24,753 nucleotides of DNA, from IMG/VR virus record IMGVR_UViG_3300034374_001669, positions 1-24,753 of that record. One strand, given 5' to 3'. The position numbers and the translations under genes are program-made. Below the pieces are notes generated by a model. The model worked only from the letters and a program-made list of their open reading frames with translations, was not told the origin of the DNA and did not search any database. The DNA is from a virus. The first letter of the stretch is position 1, and the number at the start of each line of letters is the position of its first letter. Shown here piece by piece: positions 12,948-20,322 of this stretch.

Positions 12948-14429
12948 ATGGAACTGAGAGAACACCAAGAAAAAGCAATCGAAATGATCCGCGAAGCCTT
13001 CAGGGAGGGCCACAAAAAGGTTCTGCTGGCGGCTTGCTGTAGTTTCGGAAAAACACACACTGCGGCCTTCATGGCCAAGCAGGCTATGGACAGTGGCCGC
13101 AAAGTGGCTTTCTTTGCCGACAGGGTTCGGCTGGTCAGCCAGACGCTCAAAGTCTTTGACGAATGGGGCATCCACTATGGTGTCCAGCAGGCCGATCACT
13201 GGGCGGCTGATCCCAAAGCCCCAGTGCAGATTTGTTCTGTACAAACGATAACACGCCGTGGCTATGACCGGCTGGACTTTGAACTAGCGATCTGGGATGA
13301 GTGCCATGTCCCGTGGAAGTCTCTAACCGAGATGATGGCGAAGTGGGACGGCCCCAAGATGCACTTTGTCGGCCTGTCAGCCACGCCTTACAGTAAAGGG
13401 TTGGGACTCATTTGGGATAAGATGATCGTCCCGGTGCGCCAAGCGGAGTTGCTGGAGCAGGGTTACTTGGCCCCCGTACACTATTATGGCGGCAGGAGCG
13501 TTGACGTAAGCAAGCTGAGAACAAAGGCGCTGGGAACGGGGGGATCAGACTATGATCCGGACGCTCTGGCAGAGGCTGTAGAGGCCGATGACAAGCTGAC
13601 CGGGGACATCGTCAGGAACTGGCTTGAACACGGCGAGAACGCCCAGACAATCGCTTTCAGCCCCAGCATCAAGCATTCCGAGTTCATGGTCAAGATGTTC
13701 AACGATCACGGCATCCCAGCCCGCCATATTGACGGATATACCAAAGAGAAGGAACGCAAAGAAATCTACCGGGCGCATGAGGCCGGCGAGTTTAAGATAC
13801 TGTCCTGCTCTAAGTTGCTGGGAGTAGGCTACGACAGCCCGCAGACCAGATGTTTGATTGATTGCTACGGCACGAAGTCAGCCATCGCGTACCAGCAACG
13901 GGCGGGCAGAATCCAACGTACCCACCCTGACAAACCCTATGGCATCTATCTTGATCATAGTGGCAACGTAAACAGGTTCGGCTTTGCGCACCTGATGGAG
14001 CCATCTGAACTGGACATGAAGGAAAAGCGCTTCAGCGAAGCAGGCCAGATCGAGAAGAAGGAAAAGAAGGACGATGTGGTCAGGGACTGCCCCCGGTGCG
14101 GCAAGATCATGCAGGGGCTTTCCTGTGTCTGCGGTTTCAAGATCACCATCAGGGAGGCGCTGGAGTCAGACGGAACCATGCTGGTCAAGCTGGACGACAG
14201 CAAGCCACAGCAGGTCAGTAAGGAAACCAAGTCGCTCTGGATGGCATCGCTTTCTAAGTACGGAAAGGAACAGGGCTATAAAGACGGCTGGGCGGCGTGG
14301 ACTTACAAGAAGAAGTTCGGTGTCTGGCCCCGGAGTCTGGACAGGGTGAGAGTGGAAACTGTCCCGCCAGAGGTAATAAATTTCATCATTTCGCGAAATA
14401 TTGCTAACGCAAAAAGAAAAAGATACTAA
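12948..14429 (+). CDS. SF2 DEAD/DEAH-like helicase
   Basis: 493 residues from ATG 12948 (TGGAG, 6-nt spacing); an in-frame TTG at 12933 is less likely. Helicase motifs: a Walker A variant CSFGKT (31-36), Walker B DECH (117-120), SATP (144-147), and QQRAGRIQR (316-324) as motif VI with its arginine. A four-cysteine zinc finger follows (C381, C384, C393, C395), then a C-terminal GYKDGWAAWTYKKKFGVWP segment also found at the ends of other phage replication proteins. The architecture is UvsW/type III restriction-like SF2, probably unwinding or remodelling DNA during replication or recombination. It is preceded by a long structured leader, so expression may be RNA-controlled. Confidence 0.88.
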   Translation: MELREHQEKAIEMIREAFREGHKKVLLAACCSFGKTHTAAFMAKQAMDSGRKVAFFADRVRLVSQTLKVFDEWGIHYGVQQADHWAADPKAPVQICSVQTITRRGYDRLDFELAIWDECHVPWKSLTEMMAKWDGPKMHFVGLSATPYSKGLGLIWDKMIVPVRQAELLEQGYLAPVHYYGGRSVDVSKLRTKALGTGGSDYDPDALAEAVEADDKLTGDIVRNWLEHGENAQTIAFSPSIKHSEFMVKMFNDHGIPARHIDGYTKEKERKEIYRAHEAGEFKILSCSKLLGVGYDSPQTRCLIDCYGTKSAIAYQQRAGRIQRTHPDKPYGIYLDHSGNVNRFGFAHLMEPSELDMKEKRFSEAGQIEKKEKKDDVVRDCPRCGKIMQGLSCVCGFKITIREALESDGTMLVKLDDSKPQQVSKETKSLWMASLSKYGKEQGYKDGWAAWTYKKKFGVWPRSLDRVRVETVPPEVINFIISRNIANAKRKRY

Positions 14430-14468
14430 AATCAAAGACTTGCGCCGGCATCTTTTGGCCTGCGGGTA

Positions 14469-14503
14469 TTGACATAGGTCAACAAAGGATTAGAATACTA
14501 ATC
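14469..14503 (+). promoter_or_regulatory. Promoter P2 with two dyads
   Basis: TTGACA (14469-14474), 16-bp spacer, TAGAAT (14491-14496). The -35 lies in the dyad TTGAC-ATAG-GTCAA (14469-14482), identical to that at 8711. The -10 lies in a second perfect dyad GATTAG-AATA-CTAATC (14488-14503) that reaches the expected start site. This looks like a repressible early promoter for the small-gene block downstream. Confidence 0.75.
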
Positions 14504-14542
14504 ATGGAAGCAAATGAGTGTTTCCTGAAACGGAGAAAAATA

Positions 14543-14917
14543 ATGAACTTATCTGAATCATTAAATTTTGCAGTTAAAAAGATTGTAGAGCAGGGCGATA
14601 GATGTACTGATGTTGTTGGAGATTGCATCTATGGCATAGGCAACAAACATTGCGCTATAGGCTGGTTATTAGACCATACTGATAAACAATTAATGGATTT
14701 TGAGGGAGATGTCTATGAACTCTGTGATGAATTTGAAGATAGTATACCTGAAATAATACGACATGATCGTCCTGCTTTCTCTAAGTTACAGGCATTCCAT
14801 GACCAGACAGACAGGGCTATGAGAAGAATATATTTTAATGACTTAAAAATAATGAGGCCCGAAGTTGATTACTCCGGCGCTCATTGGGAAGAATGGATAA
14901 ATATGGGAACCGAGTAG
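14543..14917 (+). CDS. Hypothetical protein
   Basis: 124 residues. The start is chosen at ATG 14543 because GGAG lies 7 nt upstream; the in-frame ATG at 14504 would be at or before the transcription start of P2. Unrecognised, acidic, with a CAIGWLLDHTDKQLMDFEG motif and scattered cysteines (C17, C24, C33, C59 approximately), and a C-terminus rich in aromatic residues. It is AT-richer than the helicase gene, with many AT-ending codons, suggesting recent acquisition. As the first gene after an early promoter, a host-takeover role is possible but unproven. Confidence 0.7.
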   Translation: MNLSESLNFAVKKIVEQGDRCTDVVGDCIYGIGNKHCAIGWLLDHTDKQLMDFEGDVYELCDEFEDSIPEIIRHDRPAFSKLQAFHDQTDRAMRRIYFNDLKIMRPEVDYSGAHWEEWINMGTE

Positions 14918-14939
14918 GAAGCCGCAAATAATCATAACC

Positions 14940-14955
14940 GGGGGCTACGGCCCCC
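14940..14955 (+). other. GC hairpin with UACG tetraloop
   Basis: A perfect GGGGGC/GCCCCC stem with a TACG loop closed by C-G (UNCG class), sitting between two genes. The stem is identical to that of the terminator at 10387, but there is no T-run (AACCCTAAAGG follows). It is more likely an RNA-stability or processing hairpin than a terminator. Confidence 0.6.
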
Positions 14956-14983
14956 AACCCTAAAGGAAACTGGAGAAAATAAA

Positions 14984-15118
14984 ATGAACGATATCTACTA
15001 CGATGAGCATGACACCTACACCTACAGCGAAAGGGTTTGCGGTTCCTGCGGTGTTGGTGGCTGTGACTGTGACCACGATGACATTTTCGATGACTACGAT
15101 AACAACAGCGGAGAATAA
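14984..15118 (+). CDS. 44-residue acidic, cysteine-rich protein
   Basis: TGGAG lies 8 nt before the ATG. The sequence is strongly acidic (DEHDTYTY at the start, DHDDIFDDYDNN at the end) around C19-x2-C22 and C27-x-C29 (VCGSCGVGGCDCD), a probable small zinc knuckle. A longer alternative frame (from 15003) reads Thr/Val-rich nonsense until the next real gene, which supports this frame. Acidic small early proteins often mimic DNA, but that is speculation. It ends 1 nt before the next ATG. Confidence 0.6.
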   Translation: MNDIYYDEHDTYTYSERVCGSCGVGGCDCDHDDIFDDYDNNSGE

Positions 15119-15119
15119 A

Positions 15120-15242
15120 ATGAACTTGCGAAACAAGCTGTTTGGCGATATGACCACCAAAGAAATCATGGGCGAAGTGCTTGGCGGTCTTGGATTGCTG
15201 GCCTTCATAGCTGGCATGATGTTGATTTACATAATGATATAA
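15120..15242 (+). CDS. 40-residue single-pass membrane protein
   Basis: GGAG in the tail of the preceding gene precedes the ATG at 15120. A polar N-terminus (MNLRNKLFGDMTTKEIMGEV) is followed by a hydrophobic helix to the end (about 20-40; LGGLGLLAFIAGMMLIYIMI). Function unknown. Its location in an early small-gene block rather than in the lysis cassette makes superinfection exclusion or another membrane effect as likely as lysis. Confidence 0.6.
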   Translation: MNLRNKLFGDMTTKEIMGEVLGGLGLLAFIAGMMLIYIMI

Positions 15243-15252
15243 GGGGAACGAC

Positions 15253-15630
15253 ATGGAACTGAAGCAACTTTTGAGCGATAACGTGCAAGAATTTTTCGAC
15301 AAGGATGGCGAACTGTATACGTCAGAACTTGGCTACAAGTTGGTCATGGGGTGGATTCTGCAGTTTTACGAATTCAAGGGAGAACTCTGGGAAGGCCCGG
15401 ATGAAGAAAATTTAATCGCAACCGCTGTCCGCACTGCCGATGTTGACGACTTTGCCAAGATGGCCGGGATTATCCGCAAGAATGCTCGCCACTATGCAGA
15501 ACACCTGATTGCAGAGCATGAGGGCTACCTGATCCAGTGCAACCAAACGCCAGAGCCAGAAATGGATTACGGCAGGCTAATCATGGACGACTGCATGGCC
15601 TTCACCAAAAAATACATTGAAAACATCTGA
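15253..15630 (+). CDS. Hypothetical protein
   Basis: 125 residues, unrecognised, with AAGGGG about 6 nt before the ATG. Mainly helical and acidic: MELKQLLSDNVQEFFDKDGE, then LGYKLVMGWILQFYEFKGELWEG and AKMAGIIRKNARHYAEHLIAEHEG. No transmembrane segment or metal motif. It lies 10 nt after the small membrane protein and 32 nt before the SleB-like gene; that gap holds a small perfect hairpin (GCACA-AGGA-TGTGC, 15639-15652). Confidence 0.65.
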   Translation: MELKQLLSDNVQEFFDKDGELYTSELGYKLVMGWILQFYEFKGELWEGPDEENLIATAVRTADVDDFAKMAGIIRKNARHYAEHLIAEHEGYLIQCNQTPEPEMDYGRLIMDDCMAFTKKYIENI

Positions 15631-15662
15631 TCTCCGTAGCACAAGGATGTGCGCCTCTTGTC

Positions 15663-16055
15663 ATGCTACTGGAATCGCTCATTTGTCTAGCTGAACTGAT
15701 CTACCATGAGAGTAGGTCAGAGCCACGCGAAGGCCAGATAGCAACTGGGCAGGTGGTTATGTCAAGAGTGGCAAGCCACCTATACCCTGATACCCCCTGT
15801 GAAGTAATCAAGCAGGGAGGGGAGAGAAGATACCGGTGCCAGTTCACCTACTGGTGTGACGGCAAGCCAGAGACAATAGCCAACCGGGAAGCCTACGGTC
15901 AGGCAGTCATCATTGCGGTTGGAGTTTACTTTGACCTGTACCCAGACCTGACCAACCAAGCCACCCATTACCACGCCGACTACGTCCAGCCAGACTGGGC
16001 AAAGCATTTACGCCCGACAATAAAAATTGGTAGACATATCTTCTATCGGATGTGA
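15663..16055 (+). CDS. SleB-type cell wall hydrolase
   Basis: 130 residues covering the Hydrolase_2/SleB domain: LAELIYHESRSEPREGQIA (E16 as the likely catalytic Glu), VVMSRVASHLYPDTPCEVI, QFTYWCDG and ATHYHADYVQPDWA. The family cleaves peptidoglycan as a lytic transglycosylase in spores and phages. No signal peptide. It is the second peptidoglycan hydrolase in the window and lies next to the terminase, far from the lysis cassette, so it might act at DNA entry or as a late accessory. The ribosome site is weak (AGGA held in a small hairpin loop). Confidence 0.85.
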   Translation: MLLESLICLAELIYHESRSEPREGQIATGQVVMSRVASHLYPDTPCEVIKQGGERRYRCQFTYWCDGKPETIANREAYGQAVIIAVGVYFDLYPDLTNQATHYHADYVQPDWAKHLRPTIKIGRHIFYRM

Positions 16056-16071
16056 TAAAATCACGGAGCAT

Positions 16072-16455
16072 ATGAAACCGTGTATCACATTTGATAAAGA
16101 GCAAGCCGACAAAGTTGAGGTCTTAGCCGCTTCATGCACGAAGCAACAGATCGCTGACTATTTCGGCATATGTTTCAACACCTTCCACAAGATTTGTCAG
16201 AACCAGCCAGAGGTAAATGAAGCCTATAGGCGGGGGAAGGCAATGGCCGTCATTGACGTGGCTGGATCGCTCATCAGGGAAGCCAAGAACGGCAACGTGC
16301 AGGCCGCCCAGTTCTACCTGAAAACCCAAGCAGGCTGGAAGGAAACCGAGCGCCGTGAGATCAGCGGAATTGATGGCGCACCCATCGAGACTGATACCAA
16401 GTGGACAATAGAAATCGTGGGAGCAGACCATGCCATTACAGCCGGGCAAGAGTAA
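16072..16455 (+). CDS. terS: Terminase small subunit
   Basis: 127 residues from ATG 16072 (ACGGAG upstream); a longer in-frame start at 16027 lies inside the SleB gene. Residues about 20-60 (CTKQQIADYFGICFNTFHKI) form a helix-turn-helix DNA-binding domain, followed by GKAMAVIDVAGSLIREAKNGNVQAAQFYLKTQAGWKET, the typical oligomerisation part of small terminase subunits. It recognises phage DNA and hands it to TerL. The end overlaps the next small gene by 26 nt. Confidence 0.85.
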   Translation: MKPCITFDKEQADKVEVLAASCTKQQIADYFGICFNTFHKICQNQPEVNEAYRRGKAMAVIDVAGSLIREAKNGNVQAAQFYLKTQAGWKETERREISGIDGAPIETDTKWTIEIVGADHAITAGQE

Positions 16456-16585
16456 AAAGGTGATCGCAGAGAATATCAGGATGGAGATAGCCGCCGGCAA
16501 GAAGCCCAGCCAAGCTGTCGCCATCGCCTACAGCCACGCCAACCGGGACAAGGGCAGGAAGAAACAGCGGCCAGTGTTCGAATAA
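16430..16585 (+). CDS. 51-residue basic protein between terminase genes
   Basis: ATG 16430 with GGGAG about 8 nt upstream. The sequence MPLQPGKSKKVIAENIRMEI, then AAGKKPSQAVAIAYSHANR and a Lys/Arg-rich tail, matches a small phage protein type often found beside terminase genes (MPL.KG.SK..I..NI..E...GK...QAVAIA). Function unknown; its basic nature suggests nucleic-acid or packaging-complex contact. It starts within TerS and ends 3 nt before TerL. Confidence 0.75.
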   Translation: MPLQPGKSKKVIAENIRMEIAAGKKPSQAVAIAYSHANRDKGRKKQRPVFE

Positions 16586-16588
16586 AAT

Positions 16589-18010
16589 ATGCCCACCATG
16601 CAACTCCCAGAGAAGTTACTGCGCTTTGTAGAAAGGCCAGCCCGCTTCCGTATCGCGTTCGGCGGCAGGGGTTCAGGGAAAAGCATGAGCATCGCAAATC
16701 TGTGCCTGATGGATGTCATGACAAGAAACTCAAAAATTGCTTGCTTCCGCGAATACCAGAATAGCATTGACGACAGTGTACACGCATTACTGGCGGGAGA
16801 GATAGAGCGGTTAAACCTTCCCGGCTTTGAGGTACAGAACAACCAGATACTCTACAACGGCAACGTGGCCTTTAAATTTAGAGGTCTTGCAAGGAACCCT
16901 GAGGGGGTCAAATCCATGTATGGCTTCAATCGTTTCTGGGTAGAGGAAGCGCAAACCATCAGCTTCAACTCTCTGAAAGCTCTGACACCAACGCTACGTG
17001 AGGAAGGCTCCGAGATATGGATGACGGCTAACCCGCGCAGTTCGGCTGATGCGTTCAGCCAGCGGTTCCTGAAGCCGTTTGAGAAGCAGTTACGCCGGGA
17101 CGGATACTATGAGGACGAGCTTCACACCATAGTGATGCTGAACCATTCGGACAACCCATTTTTCCCAGCAGTGCTAGATGACGAGCGCAAGCACGACAAG
17201 CAGACTATGTCATTAGCCATGTATAACCACATTTGGGAGGGTGAGTATCTTGATTCCGTTGAGGACTCGATAATCCCGGTAGAGTGGTTCGATGCCGCCA
17301 TAGACGCTCATAAGAAGCTGGGCTTTGAGGCCACAGGCGCAGTTATCGCCAGCCATGACCCCAGCGATGAGGGTGGAGACTCGAAGGGCTATGCAGTGCG
17401 CAAAGGCTCAGTCGTGCTGGATGTATGCGAGAAGATCACCGGAGACAGCAACGAAGGCATGGATTGGGCGCTTGACCGATGCCGCAGTGACGGCGCAGAT
17501 TGGTTTGTCTGGGACTGTGACGGGTTGGGCATCAGCCTGAAGCGTCAGGTTGACCAAGAACTTGAGAACACCAAGATCGAGCGCTTCATGTTCCGGGGAT
17601 CGGAATCACCTGATGACCCGAACTCGCCGTACAGCGGGAAGGACAGCAAGACCAACAAAGACACGTTCGTGAACAAGCGGGCGCAATACTGGTGGAAGCT
17701 ACGCGAGCGGTTCGAGTCCACCTACCGAGCCGTTGAGAAGAAGCAATACATTGACCCGGACGAACTAATATCACTGTCGTCTGACATCGACAATCTTGAT
17801 CAACTACGGTCAGAAGTATGTAGGATTCCACAAAAGCGTAGCAATAATGGTAAAATCCAGATAATGTCGAAGATTGACATGGCTAAGAAACCATACGAAC
17901 TGCCATCGCCGAATATGGGCGACGCTCTGATGATGAGTATGTTTTCGCCAAAACATAAGAAGGCTGAAGTGGCAAAAATAAATTTCACGGGATGGGCTAA
18001 TCATGGCTGA
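16589..18010 (+). CDS. terL: Terminase large subunit, PBSX/P22-like
   Basis: 473 residues. The ATPase part has Walker A GGRGSGKS (25-32), Walker B FWVEEA (116-121) and the coupling motif TANPRS (146-151). The nuclease part has acidic residues at HDPSD (D257), WDCDGLG (D309, D311) and MGDALMM near the C-terminus, as in RNase H-fold terminases. It powers DNA translocation into the procapsid through the portal encoded next and cuts the concatemer. There is no obvious ribosome site, so translation may be coupled to the preceding 51-residue gene. It overlaps the portal start by 8 nt. Confidence 0.95.
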   Translation: MPTMQLPEKLLRFVERPARFRIAFGGRGSGKSMSIANLCLMDVMTRNSKIACFREYQNSIDDSVHALLAGEIERLNLPGFEVQNNQILYNGNVAFKFRGLARNPEGVKSMYGFNRFWVEEAQTISFNSLKALTPTLREEGSEIWMTANPRSSADAFSQRFLKPFEKQLRRDGYYEDELHTIVMLNHSDNPFFPAVLDDERKHDKQTMSLAMYNHIWEGEYLDSVEDSIIPVEWFDAAIDAHKKLGFEATGAVIASHDPSDEGGDSKGYAVRKGSVVLDVCEKITGDSNEGMDWALDRCRSDGADWFVWDCDGLGISLKRQVDQELENTKIERFMFRGSESPDDPNSPYSGKDSKTNKDTFVNKRAQYWWKLRERFESTYRAVEKKQYIDPDELISLSSDIDNLDQLRSEVCRIPQKRSNNGKIQIMSKIDMAKKPYELPSPNMGDALMMSMFSPKHKKAEVAKINFTGWANHG

Positions 18011-20180
18011 TGATTACGAATACGAAGAAAGCAAGTCGGAGCGCAAAGAAGAACGCGACTCCGATGAAAAAGCATACGGCTATGATGATCATCAGTCGGT
18101 AATGAATATGCTGTCGGCGGCACAGGACGCTGACCACGACAACCGCGAACGCGCCCGTGAGGCGCACCTGTTCATCGACAAGCGTGACGGCCAGTGGGAA
18201 CCCTACTGGTGGAACGCCAATATCAACAAGCCCCGCTACACTTTCGACATGGTCTGCCCCATCGTGGATCAGGTTGCCGGTGAGATCGAGCAGGCAGACT
18301 TTGACATCCGAGTATCACCCGCTGGTGGGAACGCAACCAAGGACATTGCGTTGACGTATGACGGGATCATCCGAAACATCGAGAATATGTCCAACGCTAA
18401 AGAAGTGTATTCAAGTGCCGCTAGAGGCATGATCGTATGTGGATTCGATGCGTTTCGTGTGAGCCAGAAGTACGTTGACGATAATTCCTTTGACCAAGAC
18501 CTTTGCATTGAGAAGATCGGCAATGCCATTGACCGGGTCTGGTTTGACCCTGCCGCAGAGCGTCAAGACAAGAGCGACAGCCGCTACGCATTCGTCCTAC
18601 ACGCCGTGGCAAAGGATGAGTTTGAGCGCCGCTGGCCTGAAGCAAAGGGCGAGTCTGTCCCTGATGACCGGGACGGCGATGCCTATTACGACAAAGCTGA
18701 AGTCGTTGTTATCGGTGAGTTGCTGTACGTTGAAAAAGAGGAACGCGAACTGGTCATGATGTCCAACGGCCAGACCTACGAAGTCAATGAGGACTACGAG
18801 AAGGTTGTCGATGATATGGCAATGGTTGGCGTGACTGAGATCAAGCGCCGCAAGCGCAAGGTCAGCAAAGTCTGCTCCCGGTTCTTTGACGCGAAGGATT
18901 GGCTGGAAGATGACCACGACACTGTGTTCAACCGCATCCCCATTGTGCCGATGTATGGCAACTTTAAGATATTCGAGAACAAGACAATCTACTGGGGCGT
19001 GGTTGAGAAACTGCTAGACCCCCAGCGTGTCCTGAACTACTCCATGAGCCGTGAGATTGAAGAAGGCGCACTGGCCCCAAGGGCTAAGTATTGGATGACT
19101 CTGGCGCAGGCGGCAGGCCATGAGGATTCGCTGTCCACCCTGAACACCAACTCCGATCCGGTGCAGTTCTACAACGTAGACCCGGAATCCCCGGCCCCGC
19201 CCCAGCAGAACGGTGGCGCACAGATCAACCCCGGCCTGCGGACAATCTCCGAAGCCATGCGCAGTATGATTGGCTATTCGGCTGGAATGTTTGCCGCCAA
19301 CATGGGTGACAACCCCGGCCTTCAGTCGGGCGTGGCTATTCGCGCGTTGCAGAACAAAGGCGACAACTCCACCTACAAATACAACAAGGCCGTGCAGTTT
19401 GCCATTGCCGCCGCAGGCAAGATTCTTGTCGATTCCATACCGAAGGTTTACGACACCGAGCGCACCATGCGCGTCCTGTACGAAGATGAAACCTACGACA
19501 TGGAAACCATCAACCAGCGCGTCATTGACAACGCCACAGGCGAGATCGTGACCCTGAACGACTTGTCGCAGGGCGTGTACGATGTGATTTGTAAGGCTGG
19601 CCCCAGCTTCAAGAACCGCCAGCAGGAAACGCTGGAAATGATCATCGAGATGGCGAAGGTTGACCCGTCCATCATGCAAATCGCCGGGGACATCATGATG
19701 CAAAACATCAACACCCCGTCTGCTGACCAGATTGCTGAACGCAAGCGTGATCAGATGCTGAAGGCCGGCATGATCCCGGCCTCTCAGATGACCGATGAAG
19801 AACAGGCCCAGATGCAACAGCAGATGGCCCAGCAGGGTCAACAGCAAGACCCGGCAAGCATCATGGCGCAGGCTGAGATGATGAAGGGTCAGGCCGAGAT
19901 GGCTCGCGCCCAGATCGAGCAGGCGAAGGTTCAGAATGAGCAGATGAAGCTACAGCTTGAGGCTCAGAAGGCCCAGATGTCTGCCCAGAACGATCAGGCC
20001 GACAATCAGGTTGACGTATTCAAAGCCCAGACTGACCGCATGAACACCCAGATCAAGGCGCAGGAAGCTGGAGCCAAGATCACGAAGGAAGGTGTCCAGA
20101 CCGAAGGCGTCCAGCTTGATAACGTCAAGAAGGCGCAGGAACTGGCTAACCCGATGATAGGAATGTTCAGGCGTGGCTAA
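18003..20180 (+). CDS. Portal protein, P22 type
   Basis: 725 residues, the typical length for P22-like portals. Family segments include DNRERAREAHLFIDKRDGQW, FDMVCPIVDQVAGEIEQADF, GFDAFRVSQKY, IDRVWFDPAAE, DDHDTVFNRIPIVP and YSMSREIEEGALAP. From about residue 595 on, the protein becomes Gln/Met/Ala-rich (nt 19790-20100) and probably forms the helical barrel/coiled-coil crown seen at the C-terminus of P22 gp1. It forms the dodecameric ring for DNA passage. The long antisense ORF opposite 19014-19847 is a shadow of this GC-biased gene. Confidence 0.93.
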   Translation: MADDYEYEESKSERKEERDSDEKAYGYDDHQSVMNMLSAAQDADHDNRERAREAHLFIDKRDGQWEPYWWNANINKPRYTFDMVCPIVDQVAGEIEQADFDIRVSPAGGNATKDIALTYDGIIRNIENMSNAKEVYSSAARGMIVCGFDAFRVSQKYVDDNSFDQDLCIEKIGNAIDRVWFDPAAERQDKSDSRYAFVLHAVAKDEFERRWPEAKGESVPDDRDGDAYYDKAEVVVIGELLYVEKEERELVMMSNGQTYEVNEDYEKVVDDMAMVGVTEIKRRKRKVSKVCSRFFDAKDWLEDDHDTVFNRIPIVPMYGNFKIFENKTIYWGVVEKLLDPQRVLNYSMSREIEEGALAPRAKYWMTLAQAAGHEDSLSTLNTNSDPVQFYNVDPESPAPPQQNGGAQINPGLRTISEAMRSMIGYSAGMFAANMGDNPGLQSGVAIRALQNKGDNSTYKYNKAVQFAIAAAGKILVDSIPKVYDTERTMRVLYEDETYDMETINQRVIDNATGEIVTLNDLSQGVYDVICKAGPSFKNRQQETLEMIIEMAKVDPSIMQIAGDIMMQNINTPSADQIAERKRDQMLKAGMIPASQMTDEEQAQMQQQMAQQGQQQDPASIMAQAEMMKGQAEMARAQIEQAKVQNEQMKLQLEAQKAQMSAQNDQADNQVDVFKAQTDRMNTQIKAQEAGAKITKEGVQTEGVQLDNVKKAQELANPMIGMFRRG

Positions 20181-20322
20181 GAAAACCGAGCGCAACACTT
20201 ACGAACTGATGCAGGAAGGCAAGGGCGTGAAAGGCACGTCCATAGGCCACGGTGCGCGAAAGCACAGCACCATGAGCAAGCATCAGAAGCGTAGCTACAA
20301 GGCTTACCGTGGGCAGGGCTGA
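20173..20322 (+). CDS. 49-residue basic protein
   Basis: GTG start at 20173 overlapping the portal stop, with AGGA about 10 nt upstream. The sequence begins MAKKTERNTYELMQEGKGVK and is rich in Lys, Arg and His (GARKHSTMSKHQKRSYKAYR). The stop shares a base with the following ATG (TGATG). Similar small basic ORFs lie after portal genes in related phages; its function is unknown but could involve head assembly or DNA binding. Confidence 0.65.
   Translation: MAKKTERNTYELMQEGKGVKGTSIGHGARKHSTMSKHQKRSYKAYRGQG

Noticed and set aside
14430-14468. Terminator after the helicase gene
   Set aside because: GC-rich bases around GCCGGCATC and GGCCTGCGGG do not form a clean stem and there is no T-run.
15003-15242. 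79-codon ORF including the small membrane protein
   Set aside because: The first half is Thr/Val-rich and out of frame with the better-supported Cys-rich gene; the real start is ATG 15120.
16026-16061. Promoter before TerS (TAGACA with TAAAAT)
   Set aside because: The spacing is about 19 bp and the match partial; too weak to list.
19014-19847. 277-codon antisense ORF opposite the portal gene
   Set aside because: His/Leu/Val-rich shadow caused by codon bias of the portal gene; no promoter or homology pattern.
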